64,000 nt of DNA from Humulus lupulus (Eukaryota > Streptophyta > Magnoliopsida > Rosales > Cannabaceae): the NCBI RefSeq assembly GCF_963169125.1, contig NC_084798.1, forward strand, positions 174,125,980 to 174,189,979, in the 5' to 3' direction. Made by a program: the position numbers and the translations under genes. Below are positions 22,775 through 33,080 of this stretch, in pieces. Numbering within the stretch: the first letter of the stretch is position 1; each line of letters opens with the position of its first letter. The notes beneath the pieces were generated by a model. That model did no database searches. It was not told the origin of the DNA and saw only the letters and a program-made list of their open reading frames with translations.

Positions 22775-23209
22775 TTAGGAGGCAGGAGCATCCTCCTTAG
22801 TCTTCTCAGCATCCTCCTTGGCCTTCTCAGCATCCTCCTTAGCCTTCTCAACATCCTCCCGATAAATCTCCTCTGCCTCTAGCCAAGCTTGCCATTTGGC
22901 TAGAAACTCGTCCTCAAAAGAGCCTAGGAAGCTGGTGTCGAGATCGGCGTTGCTGGCCCAGATCCTGTACATGGCCAAGTCATTTGCCCGATCCTTCCTC
23001 TGCATGAACTCTTCAAGAAGACGAGCCGTTTCGCCTTCTATTATCTCAAAGGTGGCATTTTTCTCCTCCTCGAGCTCGGCATTCAGCTTCTCAAGCTCCT
23101 CAACCCTGGAGCTCATCTCTTTGATCTCGGCCTCCAGCTTTGACTTCGCGACTTTATAGTCGTCTGTGAGCTTGAGCTGGAGATCCTTCGACTCCTGAGC
23201 ATAGGACAT
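22775..23209 (-). CDS. Antisense accessory gene of element 1: C-terminal coiled-coil exon
   Basis: On the strand opposite pol, 144 codons encode a highly charged coiled coil (KLEAEIKEMSSRVEELEKLN...), then YRIWASNADLDTSFLG, and end with three tandem heptads (KAKEDAE, KAKEDAE, KTKEDAP) before the stop. Element 2 carries a matching C-terminal exon on its own antisense strand, with a coiled coil, the motif YHCWAFNQDGNFSFLA and its own short tandem repeats. Sense and antisense extra ORFs are a known feature of Tat-type elements. Function unknown. Upstream exons lie at 23337-23804 and 25800-27095. Confidence 0.65.
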   Translation of the reverse strand: MSYAQESKDLQLKLTDDYKVAKSKLEAEIKEMSSRVEELEKLNAELEEEKNATFEIIEGETARLLEEFMQRKDRANDLAMYRIWASNADLDTSFLGSFEDEFLAKWQAWLEAEEIYREDVEKAKEDAEKAKEDAEKTKEDAPAS

Positions 23210-23336
23210 GCTCGCGTGGACCTCGTTGTTCAGCTTGTAATTTAGTTGAGCAACTGCAGTAAGAGACTAACACACAAACGAATCAAGTTAAAACATACTC
23301 TAGGCAAAATTCCAACAAATAATAAAGTAAGAGAGG

Positions 23337-23804
23337 TTACCGCGGAGGCGAGCTCGATACTTTTTTCGTAGAGGACGTTGTAGTCCCGAGCGTTGACCAA
23401 AAACTGCACTGAGGAGCCTCAAGATTACTAATGCTTTGGCCTGCCCGAGATAGGACGTCCAAGCCAAAAGTGGCACCGTGAACCCCGACAGCCTTGTCGA
23501 CGACATACTCATCAACATGAGTAGAAATCGACAGCAGGCACTCCTTAGAGGTCGCTAGTTTCTTCGAAGCTGGGCCGAGCATTGGAAGGATCCTGATAGC
23601 AGGAGGCAAATGAGGAACGCCTGTTGCTGAAGCGTCGACCTGGGGAGTAGGGTCGGAGCTCGGAATAGTAGGAGCTGGGGGAGGAGTCACCTCGGTCCTT
23701 TTAGGGACCTTAGCAGGCCGACTAGACCTTTGTGAGGCCCTCATGCGCTTGCTTTGCTTGGCCCCCACACCACTGGCAAGCGTGTTCTCAAGGTCGGAGT
23801 CCAT
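23337..23804 (-). CDS. Antisense accessory gene of element 1: middle exon
   Basis: The frame starts MDSDLENTLASG and is rich in Pro, Ser, Thr, Lys and Arg (a basic patch AKQSKRMRASQRSSRPAKVP), so it may be a nuclear-localising or nucleic-acid-binding linker. The corresponding part of element 2 (45575-45827) has a similar basic Pro-rich stretch (VVKKPRFTAKKTPPATG). Possible splice sites flank it (AG-rich CTGCAG near the start, GT at the end), but exact junctions are not certain. Upstream of it the gene is interrupted by the solo LTR at 23964-25799. Confidence 0.5.
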   Translation of the reverse strand: MDSDLENTLASGVGAKQSKRMRASQRSSRPAKVPKRTEVTPPPAPTIPSSDPTPQVDASATGVPHLPPAIRILPMLGPASKKLATSKECLLSISTHVDEYVVDKAVGVHGATFGLDVLSRAGQSISNLEAPQCSFWSTLGTTTSSTKKVSSSPPR

Positions 23805-23958
23805 AGTACCTGCATGATCAAATCACATTAGAAAACAATCTCAAGACGCTAAAGTTAGCATAATGCAGACAGTCAAGGAATTAAAGACAAGTGACAGGGA
23901 ACCTAACTAGAACTCTCCCCCGAGCTCGTGCTCGGTGACCACGTAATTCCCCTATCTT

Positions 23959-25804
23959 CGGAGTGTTGGGGTTTTATTCCCTAATTAAAACCCAAATTCT
24001 TTGTAATCTCATTTTATTATCAATAAAAGAATAGAAATCATTTTTTGACTTGGTCAATCACTTTGCTCACATGTTTTATTTTCATGATTATTTGTTTAAT
24101 ATAAACTTCTATTAAATCCCGAGCATATAGCTGATCTTATTTATAGTGACGTCATCACAGTGGAATATAAATATGATTATATGTTCAAAATAAGTTAGTC
24201 CTAAGATTAGTCAGTGCACAGGATTTACACTGACTTGCCAATCTACGATATGATCTACTTACACATTACAGTGTTATGTTCTTTCCAGAACATTAGCAAA
24301 GTAGATAAGATCGGATGTATTTGTTACATCGGACAGGACCAATATTGACAGTTGATAAGATAAGTAAACATACCGTTATTATCTATTCTAGTCATATCAT
24401 ATAGTTGACCATAGGTCAATTCAATCTCAATTCTGAGTGGTTAGTATTCTAACTGATTGTATTATTTGAGTTCTTTGACTTGTTCATTACCAGCTTACCC
24501 TACGGACTAGCCCATACTTACATCTTGGGAACTCGGTAGTATAATTGAGTGGGAGTGTTAATCATAGATAAGAACATCTATAGCTTCTGATGAAGCAGTG
24601 AAACGATGGTTTCCTTTTAGTTTGGTTCAAGGTGTTAAATGATAGAGATCTCATTTCAGTAATTAAATTAGTTTACTAAAATATCATTTACAAGGAACTA
24701 AGTGTTTTAAGGATCAAATACAATGAGGGGTAAAACAGTATTTTAGTCCTATCTCATTATAGACTGTCTATAGAGGATTGAGTGACAATTATGGTTGTAA
24801 CAATGGATAATTAATAGCGTATCTATATTTTTTATAGAGCATTCTATGAATTCAAGAGTGCAATTCTGAGTCTATAGTTGAGTCACGAGGAATTAATAAG
24901 TTAGTAAATTTATTTGTTAGATTTATGATAACTTATTGGAGCTTGATTTCATAGGCCCATGGTCCCCATTGTACCTTGGATAAAATCATCTAGATAGTCC
25001 AAATTAATTGATTTAATTATCAATTAGAATTATTAAAGTTGACCAGGTCAATTTTGGATAGTTTCACAAAGTTGTGTAATTTTGAGAAGAAAAGAGAAAT
25101 TATGGCAGATTTATTAATTAAGATAAATTGGTATCTAAATTAATAAATAGTTTAAATCAAGGTTCAAATTATAAATAATTAATTAAATCAATAGAAAATA
25201 ATACAAACCTTGTTTTTAAGTCCAATGGGCTTATAATCAAATGGGAAATTTCACGGGCCTAAAGCCCATGATAATTTCGACCTAGGGCTTCAAATTGGCT
25301 ATTATTTTATTGATTTTTTAATTAAATTAAATGGCCTAATTGAGTCTATAAAAGGAGTACTTAGAGAGAAGTCACAAGTTCAGATTTCTGCGACGACAAA
25401 GAAGTTTAATCACTGGTTTTCTGATAGTTTTAGATTCTCTCTAAACACAAGTCCTTTTCTACGCCTCTTTGTTATTTTCTCTTCTTCTCTCTATATCTAT
25501 GTCATGTGTTGAGAATTTCCCACTCTAGTCTAGGTGATTCTAAGGATACATTGGAAGGTTGTGAAGAAAATAGAAGATCGGTTCAGTTTCTTGATAATAC
25601 TCTGTGACAGAGAGGATACAAGAGTTAGAGAAACTGAAGAAATGACTCTTTCATTCCACTGCGTATACTGTAAGTATTCTATTCTTTGTTTCTCTTTGAA
25701 TTCAATTTTAGAAACATGTTTTAGGCTATCTCGTATTAATTTGTTTAATATTAGATATACATGAAAATAAATAAAGATCCTGTATAAGTTTTCCCAACAC
25801 GGAG
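23959..25804 (+). mobile_element. Second copia-type solo LTR
   Basis: This 1836-bp insertion (23964-25799) starts TGTTGGGG and ends CCCAACA, with terminal TGTTGGG/CCCAACA inverted repeats and a perfect CGGAG duplication (23959-23963 and 25800-25804). A TATA box (TATAAAAGG, about 25346) and a CT-rich region before the right end look like a promoter and R-U5. No internal coding region. It shares colinear blocks with the solo LTR at 14169 (GGGTAAAAC-GTA-TTTT, TTGGAGCTT...CCATGGTCCCCAT), so the two are related families in the same orientation. It splits the antisense accessory gene. Confidence 0.75.
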
Positions 25805-27095
25805 GAGGCAGGGGGAGTCCCTTCGCTATATGTGGAAGTTAACCTCGAAAGATCCCTATAGTCGTTTGTCCCATATTGAATGGCTATTCCATCCCAAACC
25901 TCATTCAGACTGTACATTGTGTCGTATTTCCCTAGCCAGCTATCAAACCTATGGACCCTATCGTCTACCCAAGACCATACATAAAAATTGACCCTATCAT
26001 CTGGGCATAAGATTAGGGTGTCGGGTTTATGCTTAAGGAGGGAAGGAAACCATTAGGCCGAGCTAAGAATGACCTTACCTCTGTCACTCGAGTTTAAGGC
26101 CTTGTCATTGGCATCGTTCCCCGAGCATGGACTCCTGCAGTGGTGAGCTGGGGATCATGCCTTTGAGCTTCGCCTCGGGGGAAGACTGTCGGTTGGGAGA
26201 GGCACAAACTCCCACTTGGTATACTTTTTGTAGGCCCTATCGTTTGTTGATTGGTCCTTCTCCAGGAGGCCACAGGCTCGAAGCCTATCTGTGTGAAGAA
26301 GATAAGACAAGAAGCGCCTGCCATATGGAAGCTAGAGCAAACTCTCTTTGTGCTCCCTCATTGCGTCCGTGGGAGTGGGACGATGATAGTTGGCTGGAGA
26401 ATTGAATACATTATGAGTGGTTCGAGCCTAAACAAAAGTCGAGCATGAAAAGAAAAAAAAAGGAGGATCTTATACTTACGGATTCGTCTGAACGAGTAAT
26501 ATTTGGAGGGAGCCAGGTCGTCCGTCCAAAAGAATGCCAATTTGAAGTTAGGAGGATGGTTGGGCATGTCCTCGAAAATCTTCTTCTCCCTGAGATAGCT
26601 CGAGAGACAATAGAAGCCATCTCCTCCCCGTGCTCGGGAAGGGTTGCTTTTAAAAAAAAAGGGATACAAAATCACTTTTGGCGAAGGTCCTTCCCACTTC
26701 AGCTCGTGGTTAAGCGACCTCAGGGCTGACAAGACCCTGTATGAGTTGGTCTGAAGTTGGAAGGGTGCGAGCCCAACGAAATCCAGAAAGTCCTTAAAAA
26801 AGGACTTCAAGGGCAATAAGGCCCCTGCCCTCATATGCTCGTGGCTCCAGGCCGTGAGCTTCAACTTATTGTCAGGATTGCCATCTCCCGGGGTGTAACA
26901 ACTACGTTCGTTGGAAGTCGGCGCTCGACACCTTAGCGAGCCTGACAATCCTAGGTCGTGGCGAGCTAGGATGTTGGTTATCTGCCCCAATGAGGAAACT
27001 AAGCTCCAATAGTGCTCGACCTCAAAAAATTCTCCCCTAGAGGTGGGTATGGCAGTCGGCTGCGAGGTGGATGGACGATTTGTTGATTCTTCCAT
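25805..27095 (-). pseudogene. Antisense accessory gene of element 1: N-terminal region (Transposase_28-like)
   Basis: The ATG at 27095 (minus strand) opens MEESTNRPSTSQP. The first exon ends at 26480, before a strong donor (GTAAGTAT), and encodes HMRAGALLPLKSFFKDFLDF, FQLQTNSYRVLSAL and PKVILYPFFFKS. This pattern resembles the plant domain listed as putative gypsy-type transposon (Transposase_28). A TTTTGTTTAG acceptor lies about 55 nt downstream (minus strand). Beyond it, coding character is poor up to the solo LTR at 25799. Element 2 has the homologue at 43922-44600 (FLPLDQYFVEFLNYVKLASF...). No enzymatic function can be assigned. The gene is broken at least by the LTR. Confidence 0.65.
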
Positions 27096-28241
27096 CAGTG
27101 AAAATTTGAGTTCACCCGGTTAGAAAGCGATCGTCACTTTAAAAGTAAGGTCGAGAGGAATTGGTTTGGGCTCGGGGTCCGGGTCTGGATAGATTGCGAC
27201 CCTAAGTTTTTTCCTCTTTCTCTCTTTGACCTCATTGATCTAGTGCCGAAAATGAGCTCGAGTATCCTCTTGCTCACACTTTAATTCGTGCTCACAAATC
27301 AGCCACTGGTTCCGAGTAAAGGGTGACTCTGGGCTCAGGGTTGTCGATGAATAAGGAATCATAAGTATTGACCCCCACCGCTTTTCCAAATTCTGCGACA
27401 TCTAGCAAGAAAGAAAAAGGGCAAGGGCCAGGCGTACAAGAAATTAAGGATAAAAATCAAGATGGTCTGAGCTTGAATGCTCGAGACCATGGAATAAGCT
27501 CAATCAAAAGAACGAGATCAGGCTCGAAAGAAACCTGAGCTATCAAAAGAATCGAGCCCTGAGCATTTGACGCGAAGGGGGGGAAAGTGGATTTTTTTTT
27601 TTTTTAATCCCAGATTTTCAAGGAAAAAGTTGGCGGTTACTCAAAAAAGTGCTATTTTTGGGAAACGTGCAATTTGAAAACCCTAATTCTTTACCCCGTT
27701 TCTTGGTCTACACGATATGATATCCAAAATCTAAATAACGCAGTAAAAGAGCCATATTTGCATCTTTTATGAAAAATATCGGTTTGGAAACCCATAACAT
27801 CAGAAGAGCCTAAGAGCTGTACAATGTCGACTAAAATATTCTAGTACTAAACTAGTGACTACAGTGCAACAACAATATAAACGTGCATGGAAAAACAGAA
27901 CACATACATGAACATATGGGGTCAAGAACAGATACTTACACAATGGAGTTGGTGGATACAGAGAAATCGATGACCGAAGGAGTGGTTACAATAACGATTT
28001 CACGGAGTCGAATAGGCCAGCGTTGTTTTGCTTTCTCGGCTTGGAAAACATGCAAGTGCAGAACAAGTTTTAGGTTATGGTTATTTGTTCTTCTCTTCTC
28101 CATGAAAGCTCTGAATGCAAAAGTAAGGGAAGAAGATGGCACGAGCATATTTATAGGCCACAAAAGAATGTCAAATGTTGAATTAATCTGGACCGTTGGC
28201 CAAGCTTGGTATCTAATCGAACGAACGGGTACAAGCGTGGC
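27096..28241 (-). promoter_or_regulatory. Leader and promoter of element 1 antisense gene
   Basis: On the minus strand a TATA box TATAAATA lies at 28148-28155, and a consensus donor GTAAGT at 27939-27934, 209 nt downstream. This suggests a leader intron before the ATG at 27095. I could not fix the acceptor. The matching part of element 2 has a TATA box (43133) and a GTAAGT donor 222 nt downstream. The Tekay-like solo LTR at 28242 has inserted about 90 bp upstream of this TATA box. The long + frame at 27883-28263 is not considered real. Confidence 0.5.
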
Positions 28242-30405
28242 TGTAACGACCCGAATTTGCTAATCAGGCTTAGGGCCTTGATTAGTGTGCCTGGAGGGCA
28301 ATAAATGATTTATTATGCTTTAATGTGTTAATGGGTGAATTAATGTGGATATATGATAGTGATGCATGTTTAGTGAGTTAAATGTGCATGTGGGCCCCAT
28401 CTGGATATTAGGGGCATGAATGTGATATATGTTTTATATATGTGAAATGTCTGTGCAGCATGATCCGAGACAGTCCTGGGGAGCGGTTAGCTAGAGAGTC
28501 ACAACGGGGTTGAGATTCCGACTCGGGGCGAGTTGAGGGGCAATTTGGGTACTAGGTGTGTTATGGGATTATCAGGACATGAAAATAAATATTTGAAGAT
28601 ATATTTGAGGATAGAATGTCTAGGCAGGAATATTGGAGAAAATTTACCATTTTGCCCTCAGGGACGATTTGGTACCCCGAGCCTTGAGGTAACCACATAG
28701 ACTTAAGCTGAATAAAACAAAAGGGGGAATTAATTAGAAGCTTAAGGAAACCGACTTATATCTCTGTTTTCAGCTAAGGATAGCATCTCTTACCATTTTC
28801 ATCTCTCTCTCTTTCACTCTCTAAGAAACAACTCAAGGGAATTTGGTGTAAGCTAGTTTAAGCAAGGATTTGGGCTGAGGAAACTTGGGAGCTTGAAGCT
28901 TGGGGAATTGAGGATCAACTTCAAGGATTGAGTTCAGCAAGAGGGTAAGTTTTAATTATAGGATTATGCCTTAATTTACTGCTGGTTTGTAAGAGTTGCA
29001 TGCTAGTTAAGTTTGATATGTTCTTGAGTACTTTAGTTGGGTTTTGGAGTAGATTTTGATGGGGTTTTGGTGTTGTTATTGAGTTGGAGTATATGTGTTA
29101 AATATCTGGGTTAGATAGGTGAGTTTTGGGTGAATTGGCTTAAGGAAAGGTGTGGAAAAATGGTGGAAAATCTGGGTTTGGTGTGGAGCGTCACGACCCC
29201 AGGAGGGGTGCGCCGCGGCCCGTGTGGGGGTCAGTGAGGTGCTAGCCTCTGTTTTGAGGCTAGCCGCGGCTCTTGAGGGTGGGGCCGCGACCCTTAGTGC
29301 CAGTTTGCATTTTTAAGGGTGTTTAGGCTTGGGACTTCAATGGTTAAGGCTCGGGATGGATTTTATCACCCGGATTGATAGAATTCAAGGTTCCGGAGGT
29401 TAGGGTTGTGGTTCGAAGTTATTCATTGGATTAGAAATTGATGACTGGATATTGTTAATGTGCTGTGACTAGGGTCTCGGCGAGGCTCACGTTGGAGGAC
29501 TGTGCTCGGGCATCGGTGCTCAGGAAGCTCGGAACTCAGGTAAGAGAACCCTTGTTCCCATAGAGCTTGTGTGCAGGGATGAGCCCAATGTGTTTGAATG
29601 GACTGATATGCAGGGCCGAGCCCCAATATGTTAGAACTGCGGGGCGTAGCCCTTTATCTATTTATGCTAGAATTCTAGACCTGCTTGTTATGCTATGTGT
29701 ATTATGATGTGAGTGGTCGGCTTGAGCCGGGAACGGTGTAGACCGAGAACGGCGAAGGGCCGGGAACGGCGTTGGGCACGTTGAGTGCAAGGCTGAGAAC
29801 GGCAAGGGGCCGGGAGCAGCGTTGAGCACGTGGAGTGCGAGTTGCCAGGGCGAGTCCCTAGAAGGATACCTGGGATATCTTCACCGCGGGGTCCGCGAAA
29901 CCAGGGCTTGGTAAACGCCTGGGACGGCTAGGCCGTATGTGTTAGCCATTGGTGGCCTATTTATATGCGTGATATATGTGTTGCATATGTTATCTGTTTG
30001 TCGGTTCTCTTGCTGGGCTTCGGCTCACAGATGCTCTGTGGTGCAGGTAAGGGTAAAGAAAATATCAACTAACCATGAGTACGGCAGATGTGAAGCGGCG
30101 TGTACATGTGTTGGCCAGCCTGGCTGCCACGGCTAGAGGATTTTGGGAGATGCTTGTAAATAAACTCTGATTTTGTCGTCTAGTCGACTTGGTTTACTTA
30201 ATATGTTGTAAACATTTCTAAACCGTATTTTGGGATCCCAAGTGTAAATCTTTTATGATTTTCTATGAAAATTACTATTTCTAAGGTTTTTCCTCTGTTT
30301 ATAGCTTAATTATACTGTTTGATCTAAAACCTCGATTAGCGAGATGAAAGCACGTTTTTAAACCCACTTAGTAGCGGCTCTAAGGAAGTAGGGCGTTACA
30401 GTGGC
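28237..30405 (+). mobile_element. Tekay-like (Ty3/gypsy chromovirus) solo LTR
   Basis: This 2159-bp insertion (28242-30400) runs TGTAACGACCCG...GGGCGTTACA, with perfect 7-bp terminal inverted repeats (TGTAACG/CGTTACA) and a GTGGC duplication (28237-28241 and 30401-30405). The TGTAACG-CCCGAA-T start is typical of Tekay/Del LTRs, and the same family begins at 56545 and 62636. The body contains GC-rich GCCGCGGC blocks (29200-29300) and an imperfect tandem duplication at 29716-29850. No internal coding region is present. Confidence 0.75.
29716..29850. repeat. GC-rich imperfect tandem repeat in the Tekay-like LTR
   Basis: Two to three degenerate units of about 48 bp built around GGGCCGGGAACGGCGTTGGG and GCACGTTGAGTGC. 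Likely a minisatellite within the LTR. Confidence 0.6.
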
Positions 30406-30593
30406 AATGGTGGAAAAAAGGTGGCAAATAAGAAGACGTGGGCATGGTGCAAACATACTCAAGTACTCTAATCATCCAGTACCTGGCTGACGCGTGTCCA
30501 CACTCGAGTGCAATTGATGGAATAGTTTCCAAGAAGGGCAGTTCAAAAGTTTCCTTCTCATGGATTCAAATTGATACTTTTGAGGGGGCAAAA
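30406..30593 (+). other. Element 1 3' untranslated end with polypurine tract
   Basis: The last internal bases of element 1, ending in TTTTGAGGGGGCAAAA directly before the 3' LTR. This is the polypurine tract that primes plus-strand DNA synthesis and confirms the + orientation. Confidence 0.8.
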
Positions 30594-31416
30594 TGTTACA
30601 CCCCAATTTCGAGATAAGAAGTTATGACCCCGAAAACTGGGCTCGTCAGGTATGAGCTCGAAATATATGCGGTCGTCATATGATCCTACAGTCGGACCTC
30701 TTTGAAGTAAACAACGACATCGAGGATGTGTAGCCTCGAGTATTCTCTGAGCTCGCAATGGCCATGTTATGACACTTGTATATATTTCTCCCTGATTGCC
30801 TTCAGGCAAGATGGCTCGGGCTCGGGAAGGGTAAGCTCGAATGTGACAACATTGTCAACACCTACTTATTCAGAGCATAGGCAAAGCTAGCCGGCGAGCT
30901 CGTGATCGACTGATAATCTTGGTGAGTTCAATGCCAGCTACTGATCTCGGAGATTTGATGAATCCCGTATCTGAGTTAATCAGTTACGTGTGAATATGTT
31001 TATTGTTGTACAATCCCAATATTTAAGGGATATCATTTAATTTGTTATCTGATCCCCCATTTTATGGGACGTTTCCATGTATGTAGGAAATAATGTAGTA
31101 AATAGCATTATATTAATTGATTTACAGAATATCTTCCCGAGATATGTGAGAATGAATTCTGCAACCTTCTCTATAAATAGAGAAGGAAGTACCATTTGTA
31201 AATGACCGATTTCTGATTTCTGGAGAGAAAACTCTGGGCAACTATTATCTGAAATGTTTTTAGAAAACTCCCAAGTCTTAATAACATAGACTCGTGGACT
31301 AGGCAGATTTAACTGCTGAACCACGTAAAAATCATATTGTCTTCTTTGTTCATTTGCTCCAATATTTTATCGTTTAATTGCTCTCCTATTTAAGTTGACG
31401 AAAAACGGCATCAACA
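30594..31416 (+). repeat. Element 1 3' LTR
   Basis: This 823-bp LTR runs TGTTACACCCC...CATCAACA and is followed by the TAATT duplication. It contains the TATA box (about 31170) and the conserved hairpin (31293-31325). It differs from the 5' LTR at scattered sites and small indels (for example GAAGTTATG versus GAATG near the start). Confidence 0.93.
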
Positions 31417-31612
31417 TAATTTTTTTTAAATGAAAGAAACACTTAAAAAAGATTAGAAATATTGTTCCATGTTATTGCGTTTCTCATCAAGATTTTTACT
31501 ATATTTTCTCAATTGTTGTGATGTAATCCAACCTTTATTATCATTATTATTATTATTATTATTTAGTTTAAAAAATAATAGCAATTAGGTTTGTACTCTT
31601 TATTATTTTAGG

Positions 31613-33080
31613 GATAAATAGCATTTGTGGTCCCCAAGTTTTACTAATTGTATCACTTAGATCTTCAAACTTTATTTTGTAGTAATTAAATTTCAACATT
31701 TACTTTTTGACTTACATAGGTCTCCAATGTTATATTTTATTAGATAAACCATAATTTATAAGGGTAAAGTAGGATTTTAACAAAACAATACCCCCGAATT
31801 ATAATACTTGTATACTTTTGACTCTTCTGTCCAAAATAGTAACGATTTGCTGATGAGGTAGTTAAAAAAATATTTTTAAATATTTTTTTATTAATTAATT
31901 GATTTTAATTTAGAAAAATAAATAAAATCATTTTAAAAATAAAAATTTAATAAAACCTGATTTTTTAAATTTATGAAATTATATAAAATCCTACAAAAAA
32001 TTAATAATTTTTTTAATCCAAATATAGTTTTGAAAAAACTAAAATTGATATCTCTAAACTAAATTAAATTAAAATCTCAACCAATATATATATATATATA
32101 TATTTCAAAGGTAGATAATTAAGCACATTTAAAAATCAATCAAGCAAAAAAAATAAATATTTTAATTTAGTTTAGAAATCTTGATTTTGGTTTTTTTTTA
32201 AATTATATTTCGATTAAAATCTATTTATGTTTATTGATTTTTTATTTATTGAATTTTATATAATTTAATAAATTTTAAAAATAGTTTTATTAATTTTTTT
32301 TCTAATTTAAAATCAATTAATTAATAAAAAAATTAATATTTTTTTAACTGTAACATTAGCAAACTGTTATTAACTTGGAGGGAAGTGGCAAAATTTCACA
32401 AATGGTATAATTTTGGAGTGCAAAAGTCTACCAGTGTTATAGTTTTTTTGGGGGAAGAAGCATTTTGTCCTATTAAGAAATAATAAAAAAACATACTTTC
32501 TATTATATACCTCTAAAATATATAATATAGTACTTATATATTAATTAGTTTGTTATTTTTAATAAAAATATTTTTATACTTAAAATATTTTAAGAGAATG
32601 AAATTTATTAAGGGTGCTTTTATCTATATTATATATTTTTTCTTATTAAAGGTGCTTAATAAATTTATTAAGGGTGAGTTTAAATAGAAATGTGTATAGT
32701 AAGAAAAAAAATTAGAATATAGATAGAAGCACCTTTAATACATTTCATGCTTCTAAAATTTTAAGTATGTAAATTTTTTTATAAAAAAAAATAAAAAACT
32801 AATTAATATATAAGTGATATATTAAATATTTTAGAGGTATAATAAAAAAAATATTTTTTTAATTTGATAAAAAAATTTATGTCAATTTACGAAAATAATA
32901 TATTTGCTAATAATTAATTAACTGAAAGGGTTAAAAAGAAAAAAAAATGGCTGCTATATTTTTTTTGGATTAAAAATCTTGTTTTACCTTTATAAATTAG
33001 GCTTTATTTAATAGAGTATAACAATGGGACATGTGTGAGACAAAATATAAATGTTGGGATCTAATTGCTACAAAAAAAAA
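31613..33080. mobile_element. Nested foldback (MITE-like) elements
   Basis: Three sets of inverted repeats are stacked. The outer arms at about 31675-31780 and 32970-33078 are about 80 percent alike (GTAGTAATTAAATTTCAACA versus the complement of the right arm GTAGCAATTAGATCCCAACA). Inside, arms from about 31765 to 32035 pair with 32472 back to about 32180. A third pair, 32502-32645 and 32843-32700, forms a compact 345-bp foldback with ends TATTATATACCTCTAAAATA. No coding sequence. The sequence GGGATAAATAGCATTTGTGG at 31613 may be the outer left terminus. The right terminus appears truncated. Confidence 0.65.

Larger units (their letters stand above)
5801..31421 (+). mobile_element. Element 1: Ty3/gypsy Tat-type LTR retrotransposon with nested insertions
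   Basis: Two LTRs (5806-6626 and 30594-31416) begin TGTTACACCCC and end CAACA, and are flanked by a perfect 5-bp target duplication TAATT (5801-5805 and 31417-31421). Order on the + strand: LTR, gag, protease, RT/RNase H, integrase, 66-bp tandem array, antisense accessory gene, polypurine tract (about 30581-30593, GAGGGGGCAAAA), LTR. The pol order PR-RT-RH-INT and the absence of a chromodomain after integrase fit the Tat lineage. Later insertions at 8065-16443, 23964-25799 and 28242-30400 enlarge it. Without them the element is about 13 kb. Stops and frameshifts in gag and pol make it non-autonomous. The two LTRs differ at many scattered positions, so the insertion is not recent. Confidence 0.92.

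Noticed and set aside
27883..28263. 126-codon + strand frame in element 1
   Set aside because: It overlaps the minus-strand promoter and leader of the accessory gene, runs into the Tekay-like LTR, and has no recognisable domain.
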